Source: Rhodopirellula europaea 6C
Lineage (GTDB): Bacteria > Planctomycetota > Planctomycetia > Pirellulales > Pirellulaceae
Length of the DNA stretch: 64,000 bases
Direction: 5' to 3'
Assembly (NCBI RefSeq): GCF_000338295.1
Contig: NZ_ANMO01000094.1
Location: 1-64,000, forward strand
The position numbers and the translations under genes were made by a program. Positions 46,701 to 55,264 of this stretch are shown piece by piece. Within the stretch, counting starts at the first letter, position 1; every line of letters starts with the position of its first letter. The notes under the pieces are model-generated. The model was not told where the DNA came from. It saw nothing but the letters and a program-made list of their open reading frames with translations, and did not search any database.

Positions 46701-49700
46701 GGTTTCAATGGAGCTGACACGGTTATCCGGCGTTCCGATGACTCACGTCCTTTTGAATCCATTGCGGTCACGAACACGACCTACGCAGCATTGTCGATGC
46801 TCAATGGCGATGCCTTTGCCAAGCGGTTCGGCGGCGAGTCAGGCGACGATCCAGACACGTTTGTTTTGACGATCATTGGTAAGAACGCTAGCGGAGAATC
46901 GATCGGAGAAATCGAATTCCATCTGGCCGACTATCGAGCCGAAGACAACTCGCTGGACTACATCGTCGATGAATGGACCACGATCGACCTGACGTCGATC
47001 GGAGCAGCAACCGAATTGCACTTTGAGATGGCGTCCACCGACGTCGGTCAATTCGGAATGAACACGCCGGGTTACTTTGCGATCGATGACGTGCAACTAG
47101 CAGCACCGAACGATGGCTTGCCCCAAATCACTGTCCAGCGTCAAACGCTCAACGATAGCGAGTCTCTTGAAGTCAGTCTGACCTCGGATCGAACCGATGT
47201 CTCGCTTCCAGAGACCGTCGTCATCCCGGCTGGCCAGAACAGCGTGACCGTTCCGATCCGATTGATTGACGATCTGCTAGCCGAAGGCGACCAAGACGTT
47301 CTGATCACCGCGTCAGCAGACGGCTTCGAACCGCAAACCATTGTTTTGACGGTTGAAGACGATGACGCTCCAACGTTGACAATCACTCACGCTTCGAACG
47401 ATTCGCTGAATGAGTCAACAAGAGTCATCGTTGACATCGAAGATGCTGGCGCAAACCTAGATGCGGAATCATTCGACAACGGTTCAAACCTTTCTGGAAA
47501 AATTGAATCGGGACCACTCGAGTTCCCCAACTCATACAACGACGAATTCGATTACTGGAGCGGTTGGGCGGCATCCAACGTGACGGACGTGACAACGTCG
47601 GGCTATGGAAACCAGTACGCTGCCTACTCCAACTTGGACGCTGAGCAACCTGGTGGCGGTGAAGATTCCGACACATTCTTGATCGGAGCGGGCAGTGGTG
47701 GTACGGCTCCCAGCGTCACGCTTCCAGAAACCCTGGGCGACGCGAGGTTTGAATCCATCGCAATCACAAACAGCACCTACGCTGCCTTGTCGATGTTGGA
47801 AGGCGACAGTTTCGCGAAGCGTTTCGGCGGAGAAACCGGAGACGATCCCGACTACTTCTTGCTGACGATTGTCGGACTGAACTCATCGGGTGAGACCGTT
47901 GGCACGATCGACTTTTATCTCGCCGACTATCGATTCGCAGACAATTCGCTGGATTACATCGTTGACGAGTGGACCACCATCGACCTGACGTCGCTGGATG
48001 GAGCCTCGCAACTGCGATTCGATCTGTCTTCGTCAGACGCCGGCGACTTCGGAATGAATACTCCAGCCTACTTCGCCGCTGACAATGTCGTCCTCGATCA
48101 AGTGACAGAAACGCCGACCTCGGTCGTGATCCACCGAAACGACGCGGATCTATCGTCGGCTCTTTCAGTCACATTCGAATCTGACGATGCACGATTCGCG
48201 ATTGATACTCCGATTGAAATTCCGGCCGGAGCCGACTCCGTCCGCGTTCCTGTGTCGATTTTGAACGACCGAATGGTCAATTCAGACGGTACCGCGACCT
48301 GGACTTTCTCGGCGGATGGTCATGACAGCGGCACGGCTGTGGTTTCCGTTCAGGATGACGAGATCCCTGGAATCGAAATCACTAGCCTGCAGTCCCCGTC
48401 GCAAATCGTTGAAGGGGCAACGGCAGATCTCTACGAAGTGCGTCTGACAGAAAAACCGGAATCCGATGTGACGATTTCGATCGACGCATTCATTGAATCG
48501 ATTGATGCTGGCGAGCAGCTATCGATTAGTGCCTCCGCATTGACGTTCACCCCCGACAATTGGGATGAACCGCAAACGATCGCCGTTTCCGCTAACATGG
48601 ATTTTGCGCAAGAGTCGGACCAAACCGTTCAACTGACCTTCGAAGTCGACGCTGACCTCAGCGATTTCGGTTACACAGGCGTTTCGGCCGAGCAAGAAAC
48701 CTTCGCTCTCATCGACTACCAGCCGTCCGAGTTGAGCCTAGCGGTCGAGGAAGGCGAGCTCGTTCTACGAGACAATCGCGACAGTACCGTTTGGATGTCG
48801 AATGCTTTGAATGACGAGTTCGACCTCGTTCTCAATGATGAAGATCAAACTCTGGCAATTAATTCACTTGCGAGTGCGACCGGTTTGGTAACGATTGATC
48901 TAGGTGACGGAAACGACCAAGTCACGCTCGACACAACTTGGTTCACGTCGATTGACGGCGGAGACGGATTCGATCGTTTGGTGCTTCAGCCCAGCGATGG
49001 CGTCCCGAACGACAGCCAGCCGCAAGAAATTGACCTCGCTGCATGGTTGCAAAATCGCGTGGTTGGTTTTGAAGAGTTCGTGTTGGGTGCATCCGGTGCC
49101 GCTGAACCTCTGACATACCAACTGGACTCCGCACGCCTGAATTCGCTGCTGGGAGCAACCGCACCAACAATCACCAGCATTGGAAGTCAAAACTTAAGAC
49201 TGACCGGCAGTTGGCAACTCGGAGTTCCTATCGTCGGGGACGGTTTGGTTCGCCAACGCTTGGTCTCTGACAACATCGAAGTTCACGTCATCACCAGCAC
49301 TCCATGGCAAAACGCGATCCGCAGCGAAGATGTCAACGCCAATGGGGAAGTGACAGCGCTCGACGCATTGACGGTCATCAACCGCCTTAACTCAGGTGAA
49401 TCCAATGAGTTGTCGACACCAAACGATCCGAACGAACTGATCGGTCGATTCTACGATGTCTCCGGTGACGGACGCGTGTCTGCACTGGATGCTCTGAAAG
49501 TGATCAACTATCTGAACGGTGACAACGCTTCTGGAGAACAACTCACCGCGTCGCCGATCAGCGAGTCACCGAACGTTTCGCCCGCTCCATCCGGTGACCA
49601 ATCGGCCGCCCCGGCCGTATCAAGCGAAACTGGCACCAACGCTGACCAACGGAGCGAAGTTTTCGCTTCGATCGTTGATCGCACAGACCTGCTTGGGGCC

Positions 49701-49862
49701 ACTTCCGATTTGCCGTTTGTTGGTTCCAATTCGACCAAGCTGTCCCTCGACCGGATTGACCAACTGTGGAGCGAAACAGGCCGCGATTCTGACGAAGAAT
49801 CGGCCTCGTCTGAGAGCGTTGACTTCACCAATTACCTCGAGTTATTGGGTGACCAAGCGTGA
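43761..49862 (+). CDS. Giant surface protein with three DUF4465 domains, Calx-beta-like repeats and dockerin
   Basis: 2033 residues from a GTG. The planctomycete surface-protein motif LESRQLLAA lies at 22-30. Residues about 95-240 form a first domain ('[32 protein letters not shown]') seen in cobalamin-regulated surface proteins. DUF4465 domains lie at about 247-467, 901-1115 and 1223-1448, each with 'NTTYAALSM.(D/N)GD.FAK.FGG' or a close variant and 'MNTP.YFA.D(D/N)V.L'. Calx-beta-like modules fill about 468-880, 1116-1205 and 1449-1653. A dockerin-like calcium-binding pair ('[20 protein letters not shown]', '[20 protein letters not shown]') is at about 1857-1920. Predicted extracellular, perhaps a cobalamin-binding protein in the manner of Bacteroides BtuH. 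It overlaps the next gene by 4 bases. Confidence 0.88.
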   Translation: [2033 protein letters not shown]

Positions 49863-50080
49863 CCAAACAGACTGATACTCCGCGTTCGCCCTGCGTTGGG
49901 GTTTGCCAAGTGGACCAGCAACGGTTGTGCGTTGGTTGTTCCCGAACTTTGGGCGAGATTGGCCGATGGTCGATTGCATCTCCCGAAGAAAAACGTTCCA
50001 TTCTTGAGTTGGTACGCCAGCGGCGGTCCGCTCAAGCTCCGTCAATCCAAACAGTGCCTAGCCAACCAAACAGTGCCTAG
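49859..50080 (+). CDS. DUF1289 small cysteine protein
   Basis: A 73-residue protein from a GTG overlapping the previous stop (GTGA). The DUF1289 signature is 'RSPCVGVCQVDQQRLCVGCSRTLGEIGRWSIASPEEKRSIL' with four conserved cysteines, which could bind metal or an Fe-S cluster. The last 10 or so residues come from a tandem 19-bp repeat and are probably not functional. Translational coupling to the surface protein makes it a member of the B12-regulated operon; its role there is unclear. Confidence 0.85.
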   Translation: MTKQTDTPRSPCVGVCQVDQQRLCVGCSRTLGEIGRWSIASPEEKRSILELVRQRRSAQAPSIQTVPSQPNSA

Positions 50081-50084
50081 CCAA
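50047..50084 (+). repeat. Tandem 19-bp direct repeat
   Basis: Two perfect adjacent copies of CCAAACAGTGCCTAGCCAA (50047-50065 and 50066-50084). It runs through the 3' end and stop of the DUF1289 gene into the spacer before the DUF6580 gene. Confidence 0.9.
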
Positions 50085-50173
50085 GCCAATTCGTGAAGCC
50101 GCGTCACACGTCGCGGCTCGGCCGATTGGCCGCCCCATTTCCGTACCTTTGATTTTCCCGATTGAGTGTTCCT

Positions 50174-50731
50174 GTGAATCCAAATAACAACCTGCAACGT
50201 TTTGCAATCGTCTTGAGCATGATCGGCATCGCCGTCGCGTCTCGTTTGCTCCCGCACCCACCCAATTTCACGCCTCTGGCAGCAATGTGCCTGTTTGCCG
50301 GTGCGGTGACAATCTCGCCAAGAATCATGGCTGCGGCTGTGATCGTCGCAATGTTGGTCAGCGACTCGATGCTCGGGTTCCACTCGCTGATGCCGGTGGT
50401 CTACGGTTGCCTTCTGGCGAACTTCGTCATCGGTCGCAAACTGCTGGGTGCGAATGCCAACGCGATGAAAGTGGTTGCTGGTTCGCTGATCGGCAGCGTT
50501 CTGTTTTTCCTGGTCACCAACTTCGCCGTCTGGGTCGCGTTCTACCCCTCGACGTTGACGGGATTGGCCGCCTGCTTCACCGCCGCGATCCCCTTCTTTC
50601 AGTACACCCTGGCGGGAGACCTGGTTTACAGCGGATTGTTCTTCGGCGTGTACGCATTGGCGACCAGCGGGTTGACCGTAACCCAGGGCAAGCTCCAGCG
50701 AGTTAGAGTTCCCGTACGAACTGGTGAATAG
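50174..50731 (+). CDS. DUF6580-type membrane protein, candidate vitamin transporter component
   Basis: 185 residues from the GTG MNPNNNLQRF; a TTG at 50162 is an alternative. About six hydrophobic segments are visible: 'FAIVLSMIGIAVASRLL', 'FTPLAAMCLFAGAVTI', 'IMAAAVIVAMLVSDSM', 'MPVVYGCLLANFVI', 'VVAGSLIGSVLFFLVTNFAVWVAF' and 'YTLAGDLVYSGLFFGVYAL'. Size and layout resemble the S components of ECF vitamin transporters. No ECF ATPases or T component are nearby. It is last in the B12-riboswitch operon, 93 bases after the DUF1289 gene, and overlaps the convergent epimerase 3' end by 29 bases. The transport role is inferred from context. Confidence 0.78.
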   Translation: MNPNNNLQRFAIVLSMIGIAVASRLLPHPPNFTPLAAMCLFAGAVTISPRIMAAAVIVAMLVSDSMLGFHSLMPVVYGCLLANFVIGRKLLGANANAMKVVAGSLIGSVLFFLVTNFAVWVAFYPSTLTGLAACFTAAIPFFQYTLAGDLVYSGLFFGVYALATSGLTVTQGKLQRVRVPVRTGE

Positions 50732-51587
50732 TCTCGTCTAGTTTGGAAATTCCACCGAACTGGAATCCGAGTGATTCCAGTTTGGCAGATGACATCTCGC
50801 GACCCGACGATTTGGGTTCGCCTAGAATCTTCGCTCGAGCTCCCGTGATTGCCATGACTCGTTCGGCAACTTCATGCTCGGAAAAGAAACGATCGCAGCA
50901 ATTGTAGGTTTCTCCCGCAATCGCATGATCAGTCGCGAGCAAGGTCGATATCGCCGCGGCGACGTCCGCGACATGAACGACCTTGCCGCCTCCTTCGGCT
51001 CGAACGGATTCGCCTCGAGCCACTGACTGGATCAGCCCGTACCATTTTGAATCCTGGACGGGATCCTCCACCCCGTAGATGGAAACCGGCCGGAGCGTCG
51101 CTGCATTCAGACGACCAGAACTACCGTAGGCATGGACCATCGTTTCCATGGACGCCTTGCACGCACCGTACAGCGAACCTGGACGAAGCGGGTGTTGTTC
51201 GTCCAACGGAATGCCGTCGACGACGTTTTGGTGCACGGCCCCCGACGAAACGAAAATGAATCGCTCAAGCGCTTGGGCACAAGCCGTCTCGAGGAGCGAG
51301 ATTGACCCCATCAGATTGGTTTGGATGTAGTCGAGTGGCTTGTTTGGAGCACTCATAAAACTGTCGCCCTCACGAGCCAGGGCGGTATGAACCACGGCGT
51401 TACAACCAGACACCAATTGCTCGATTGACTGCGGATTATCCAGCTCACCTTGGACCCAATCGACGCCCTCCAACCGCGGGGGATCGTTCTTGCGGGTCCA
51501 TCCTCGAACAGAATGACCGTTCCGTAGCAGGTCAGAAACGACGTGTTGACCTAAAAAACCGGTTGCGCCGGTGACTGCGACAAGCAT
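50703..51587 (-). CDS. NAD(P)-dependent epimerase/dehydratase
   Basis: 294 residues from MLVAVTG; the open frame continues upstream but the Rossmann fold begins here. Motifs are 'VAVTGATGFLGQHVVSDLL' (dinucleotide binding), 'NAVVHTAL' and 'FIFVSSGAVHQNV', plus the short-chain extended-family catalytic pair in 'SLYGACKASME' (YxxxK). The substrate is probably a nucleotide sugar or related compound. It is minus-strand, divergent from typA with about 100 bases between starts. Confidence 0.88.
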   Translation of the reverse strand: MLVAVTGATGFLGQHVVSDLLRNGHSVRGWTRKNDPPRLEGVDWVQGELDNPQSIEQLVSGCNAVVHTALAREGDSFMSAPNKPLDYIQTNLMGSISLLETACAQALERFIFVSSGAVHQNVVDGIPLDEQHPLRPGSLYGACKASMETMVHAYGSSGRLNAATLRPVSIYGVEDPVQDSKWYGLIQSVARGESVRAEGGGKVVHVADVAAAISTLLATDHAIAGETYNCCDRFFSEHEVAERVMAITGARAKILGEPKSSGREMSSAKLESLGFQFGGISKLDETIHQFVREL

Positions 51588-51694
51588 CAGAAAACCCGAA
51601 ATGCGAAAATGAACCCACTTACAAGCCGCTAGCGTTCCCACAGGGCACGCAAAACGCTTTTTGACTAGTTGACTTTCGAAAGGATCGTTAGAAC

Positions 51695-53617
51695 GTGGGC
51701 TTCCGCCTGAAACGTTTATCCATTGAAAGCTGTCCTTTGTCTTCCACCGCATCCCCTTCTCAAGACGCCGGCACCGATACCTCGAGCAATACCGCCGTTC
51801 GAGATGAGATCCGAAATGTCGTCATCATCGCTCACGTTGACCACGGGAAAACCACACTGGTGGATTGTTTGCTGCGGCAAAGTGGACAGTATCGCGATGC
51901 GGAACTGAAAGGGGAACGGATCCTCGATTCGAACGACATCGAAAAAGAACGCGGAATCACCATTCTGTCGAAGAACATCGCGGTTCACTACCGCGGTGTG
52001 AAAATCAATCTGATCGACACCCCAGGTCACGCGGACTTCGGCGGCGAAGTCGAACGTGTTGTCCAAATGGCCGATGGTGCACTGGTGCTGGTCGATGCCG
52101 CGGAAGGCCCCATGCCACAAACTCGGTTCGTGCTCGAAAAAGCACTGCAAGCCGGCGTCAAACCGATCGTTGTGGTGAACAAAGTGGACCGCCCCGACGG
52201 CCGTCCTCCCGAAGCTCTCGATGAAGCTCTCGAATTGCTGGCCGATCTGGGTGGAGAAGAACAACTCGACAGTGCGGCTTACGTTTTTGCCAGTGCGAAA
52301 GAAGGCTACGCGACTGACGATCCAGCCAAACCCACTGAAGACATGCGTCCGCTGCTGGACCTGCTGGTTGACCATTTGCCTGGTCCAACCGTCGATACCA
52401 AATCTGATTTTCAGATGATGGTCACGACGTTGGATTGGAGCGAGTACGTTGGCCGGATCGCCGTCGGCCGCGTCAACGCGGGAACGATCCAGACTGGCCA
52501 AGCGGTGGACGTCCACACGATTGATTCGTCGGGAAATCCAATCGTTCGAAAGATCAAAGCATCGGGTCTGTACGTCTTTGACAAACTAGGCCGAGTCCCC
52601 GCCGAATCCGCTGGTGCTGGCGACCTCATTGCACTCGAAGGGCTTGATGACGTCGAAATTGGTGACACGATCACCGCGCCGGAAACCGGCAAAGCTCTAC
52701 CAAGACTGAAAGTCGATGAACCGACATTGGAAATGGTCTTCAGCGTTAACTCATCGCCCTTGGCTGGCCGAGAAGGCAAGTACGTTACCACCCGTCAAAT
52801 CAAAGCTCGCTTGGAGAAAGAACTCGAACGCAATGTTGCTCTTCGAGTTTCGATGATCGAAGGTACCGAAGCCTACGCCGTCGCCGGACGTGGTGTGCTT
52901 CACCTCGCCGTATTGATCGAAACGATGCGTCGCGAAGGTTACGAACTGAGCGTCGGAAAACCTCGTGTGGTCTTCAAAGAGATCGACGGCAAAAAGCACG
53001 AACCATTCGAAACCCTTCGCGTGGAAGTCCCCACCGAGGTGATGGGTCCGGTCATGGAACTTGTTGGTCTGCGTCGTGGTCAGTTGGAAGAGATGAAGCA
53101 ACGTGGTGAATACAGCCTTTTGCGATTCATCGTTCCATCGCGTGGTCTGATTGGTTTGCGAACCCGACTGCTCAATGCAACTCGCGGCACCGCCATCATC
53201 CACCACCGCTTTGAAAGCTATCGCGTGGTCGAGGGCGACGTCCCTCGTCGAGCCAACGGTGTTTTGATCTCGATGGTTGGCGGCAAAACCATGCCGTTCG
53301 CCCTGTTCGCCTTGCAAGATCGGGCTGAGCTGTTTGTTCCGCCGAGCACCGAGGTTTACGAGGGAATGATCGTCGGCGAAAACGCTCGTGAAAACGACAT
53401 GACGGTGAACCCCTGTCGCGAAAAGAAACTGACAAACATGCGTGCCAGCGGTAGTGATGAAAACGTCATCCTGAAGCCACCACGTGATATGTCGTTGGAA
53501 GCTGCCCTTGAGTACATCGAAGACGACGAATTGGTCGAGGTGACTCCAGAATCGATTCGCTTGCGTAAGATTTTGCTGAAGGAATCCGATCGTCGTCGGC
53601 AAGGCCGCAACGGCTGA
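51695..53617 (+). CDS. typA: Ribosome-associated GTPase TypA/BipA
   Basis: A 640-residue translational GTPase. G motifs are 'AHVDHGKTTLVD', 'DTPGHADFGGEVERV' and 'VVNKVDRPDGRP', with the switch I region 'DSNDIEKERGITILSKN'. EF-G-like domains II, III and V and the BipA-specific C-terminal domain follow ('PSRGLIGLRTRLLNATRGTAI', 'GVLISMVGGKTMPFALFALQDRAELFVPPSTEVYEGMIVGENARENDMTVNPCREKKLTNMRASGSDE'). It acts on the ribosome in stress and assembly. About 35 N-terminal residues before the G domain are longer than usual, so the true start may lie further in. Confidence 0.95.
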   Translation: MGFRLKRLSIESCPLSSTASPSQDAGTDTSSNTAVRDEIRNVVIIAHVDHGKTTLVDCLLRQSGQYRDAELKGERILDSNDIEKERGITILSKNIAVHYRGVKINLIDTPGHADFGGEVERVVQMADGALVLVDAAEGPMPQTRFVLEKALQAGVKPIVVVNKVDRPDGRPPEALDEALELLADLGGEEQLDSAAYVFASAKEGYATDDPAKPTEDMRPLLDLLVDHLPGPTVDTKSDFQMMVTTLDWSEYVGRIAVGRVNAGTIQTGQAVDVHTIDSSGNPIVRKIKASGLYVFDKLGRVPAESAGAGDLIALEGLDDVEIGDTITAPETGKALPRLKVDEPTLEMVFSVNSSPLAGREGKYVTTRQIKARLEKELERNVALRVSMIEGTEAYAVAGRGVLHLAVLIETMRREGYELSVGKPRVVFKEIDGKKHEPFETLRVEVPTEVMGPVMELVGLRRGQLEEMKQRGEYSLLRFIVPSRGLIGLRTRLLNATRGTAIIHHRFESYRVVEGDVPRRANGVLISMVGGKTMPFALFALQDRAELFVPPSTEVYEGMIVGENARENDMTVNPCREKKLTNMRASGSDENVILKPPRDMSLEAALEYIEDDELVEVTPESIRLRKILLKESDRRRQGRNG

Positions 53618-53626
53618 TCCTGATCG

Positions 53627-54385
53627 ATGCAGTTGCTTTTAGTTCGACACGCGGAAAGTGAGAACAACGCGAAACCGGTTCATAATCGCGTTTGCGATCC
53701 GAGCATCACCGCTCGAGGTCGCTTGCAAGCTGACTGCTTGGGTAAATGGATGTCTGGACTGGCGATTGATCAGTTGATCACCAGTCCCTTCCTTCGCACC
53801 CTCGAAACGACTCGGTCAATTCTTCAGCACGCTCACGCCCCGCCGCGCCGGTATCCAGTCTCGGTCTGGCATGACGTTTTTGAAAATGGTGGTTGCTACC
53901 ATGGCCACCACGAAAAGAACTTCGCAGGCGCCCCTGGGCTCAACCAATCCGCAATCCAGTCGTTCTTTCAAGAGATCGCTGCTCAATTCCCCGACCGTGA
54001 TCCGCCTCCGTTGACATTGGATCCGGAGATTGATGAATCGGGCTGGTGGGGCGGAAAAGATCGCGAGCTTCCCGAGGAGATGCAAGCACGCTCTCTCGCG
54101 GTGATCAAACGGTTTGAACAAACATTCGCTCAACAGCCTGACGAGGAAATACTCGGCGATCGAGAAAATCCGGTCGTGGTGCTGATCGCTCACGCCGATT
54201 TTTTGCGTGAGATGCTTTCACAAATGTTGGCGGGACGAGTGGCGATGGATGCCATTGGGCCAATCCCCAACACCTCGATCACTTCTCTACAATGGTCAAC
54301 AATGGGCTGGAAGTTGACGTCCCTCAACAGTGTCACGCACTTGCCACCGAGACTCGTCACGGGTCATCAAGCGTTGCTTTCTTAA
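53627..54385 (+). CDS. Histidine phosphatase superfamily protein
   Basis: A 252-residue enzyme of the phosphoglycerate-mutase-like fold. The catalytic RHG motif is at the N-terminus ('LLLVRHAESENNAKP'), a second Arg in 'TSPFLRTLETT', and the C-terminal catalytic His in 'VVLIAHADFLREML'. The substrate is not clear; small phosphoesters or sugar phosphates are typical. It starts 9 bases after typA, so it is probably cotranscribed. Confidence 0.9.
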   Translation: MQLLLVRHAESENNAKPVHNRVCDPSITARGRLQADCLGKWMSGLAIDQLITSPFLRTLETTRSILQHAHAPPRRYPVSVWHDVFENGGCYHGHHEKNFAGAPGLNQSAIQSFFQEIAAQFPDRDPPPLTLDPEIDESGWWGGKDRELPEEMQARSLAVIKRFEQTFAQQPDEEILGDRENPVVVLIAHADFLREMLSQMLAGRVAMDAIGPIPNTSITSLQWSTMGWKLTSLNSVTHLPPRLVTGHQALLS

Positions 54386-54505
54386 ACCTTCGCTTTTCTT
54401 CGGTGGAAGCAGACCCGAGGTGATACCGGCGACGTAGACGTAGCAGTCCATCGCAATGGCATTGTTGTTCCGTTGCCAGTTTCTTTGAATCACACTGCCT
54501 TCATC

Positions 54506-55264
54506 ATGCTTCTGATCGATTCGCTTACCAAACGATTCTCGATCGAAAGCGGGACCGTCCATGCCGTTGATGGGCTTTCGATGCGGGTAGCTCCCGGTGA
54601 GGTTTTTGGACTACTTGGTCCGAACGGGGCCGGAAAAACAACTACCTTGCGGATGGTGCTGGGACTGCTGGAACCGGACGAAGGCTTCGCAGAAGTTGCT
54701 GGCATCCGCACTTCCAAGGATCCTTTTGCTGCGAAGGCGAAACTTGGGTTTGTCTCAGCCAGCGACGGAGTCTATCCGTGGTTGTCGGTTCGCGAGATGC
54801 TGCTTTACTTTGCGGACTTGTATGGCGTCGCGCCAGACCAAGCGACCGCGAGACTGAAAGAGCTTGCTAGCGTGATGCAGATTGAGGCACTCCTCGACCG
54901 TCGCGCCGGTTCGCTCAGCACGGGTCAGCGCCAACGAGTGACCTTGGTGCGAGGCTTGATCCACGACCCTCCTGTGATGCTTCTAGATGAACCAACCCGT
55001 GGACTCGATGTCGTGGGGGTGCAGACAATCTTCGAGTACATCGAACATCTGCGTGCTGCGGGAAAGGCGGTTGTGGTCTGCACTCACCGACTGGACGAAG
55101 CAGAGCGTCTGTGCGACCAATTTGGGCTGCTGCATCGCGGCCGCATTCGTTATCGAGGCACATTGAATGACCTTCGAGAAGAAACCGGACGAGAACATCT
55201 TGTTGAGATGTTTGTCGATCTGATGAATTCCACTGACCCGGCGTTGACCGAGGACCACGCGTGA
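54506..55264 (+). CDS. ABC transporter ATP-binding protein (NatA-like)
   Basis: 252 residues from [11 protein letters not shown]; an earlier in-frame start gives a non-homologous extension. It has Walker A 'GPNGAGKTT', a Q-loop region '[19 protein letters not shown]' and the signature 'LSTGQRQRV'. Walker B is '[15 protein letters not shown]' and the switch His is in '[12 protein letters not shown]'. It energises the permease encoded immediately downstream, which it overlaps by 4 bases. NatA-type systems export sodium, drugs or peptides. Confidence 0.95.
   Translation: MLLIDSLTKRFSIESGTVHAVDGLSMRVAPGEVFGLLGPNGAGKTTTLRMVLGLLEPDEGFAEVAGIRTSKDPFAAKAKLGFVSASDGVYPWLSVREMLLYFADLYGVAPDQATARLKELASVMQIEALLDRRAGSLSTGQRQRVTLVRGLIHDPPVMLLDEPTRGLDVVGVQTIFEYIEHLRAAGKAVVVCTHRLDEAERLCDQFGLLHRGRIRYRGTLNDLREETGREHLVEMFVDLMNSTDPALTEDHA

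Noticed and set aside
51716-53602. Minus-strand frames of 266 and 283 codons
   Set aside because: Both are antisense to typA, whose motifs are unmistakable; the opposite frames show no family features.
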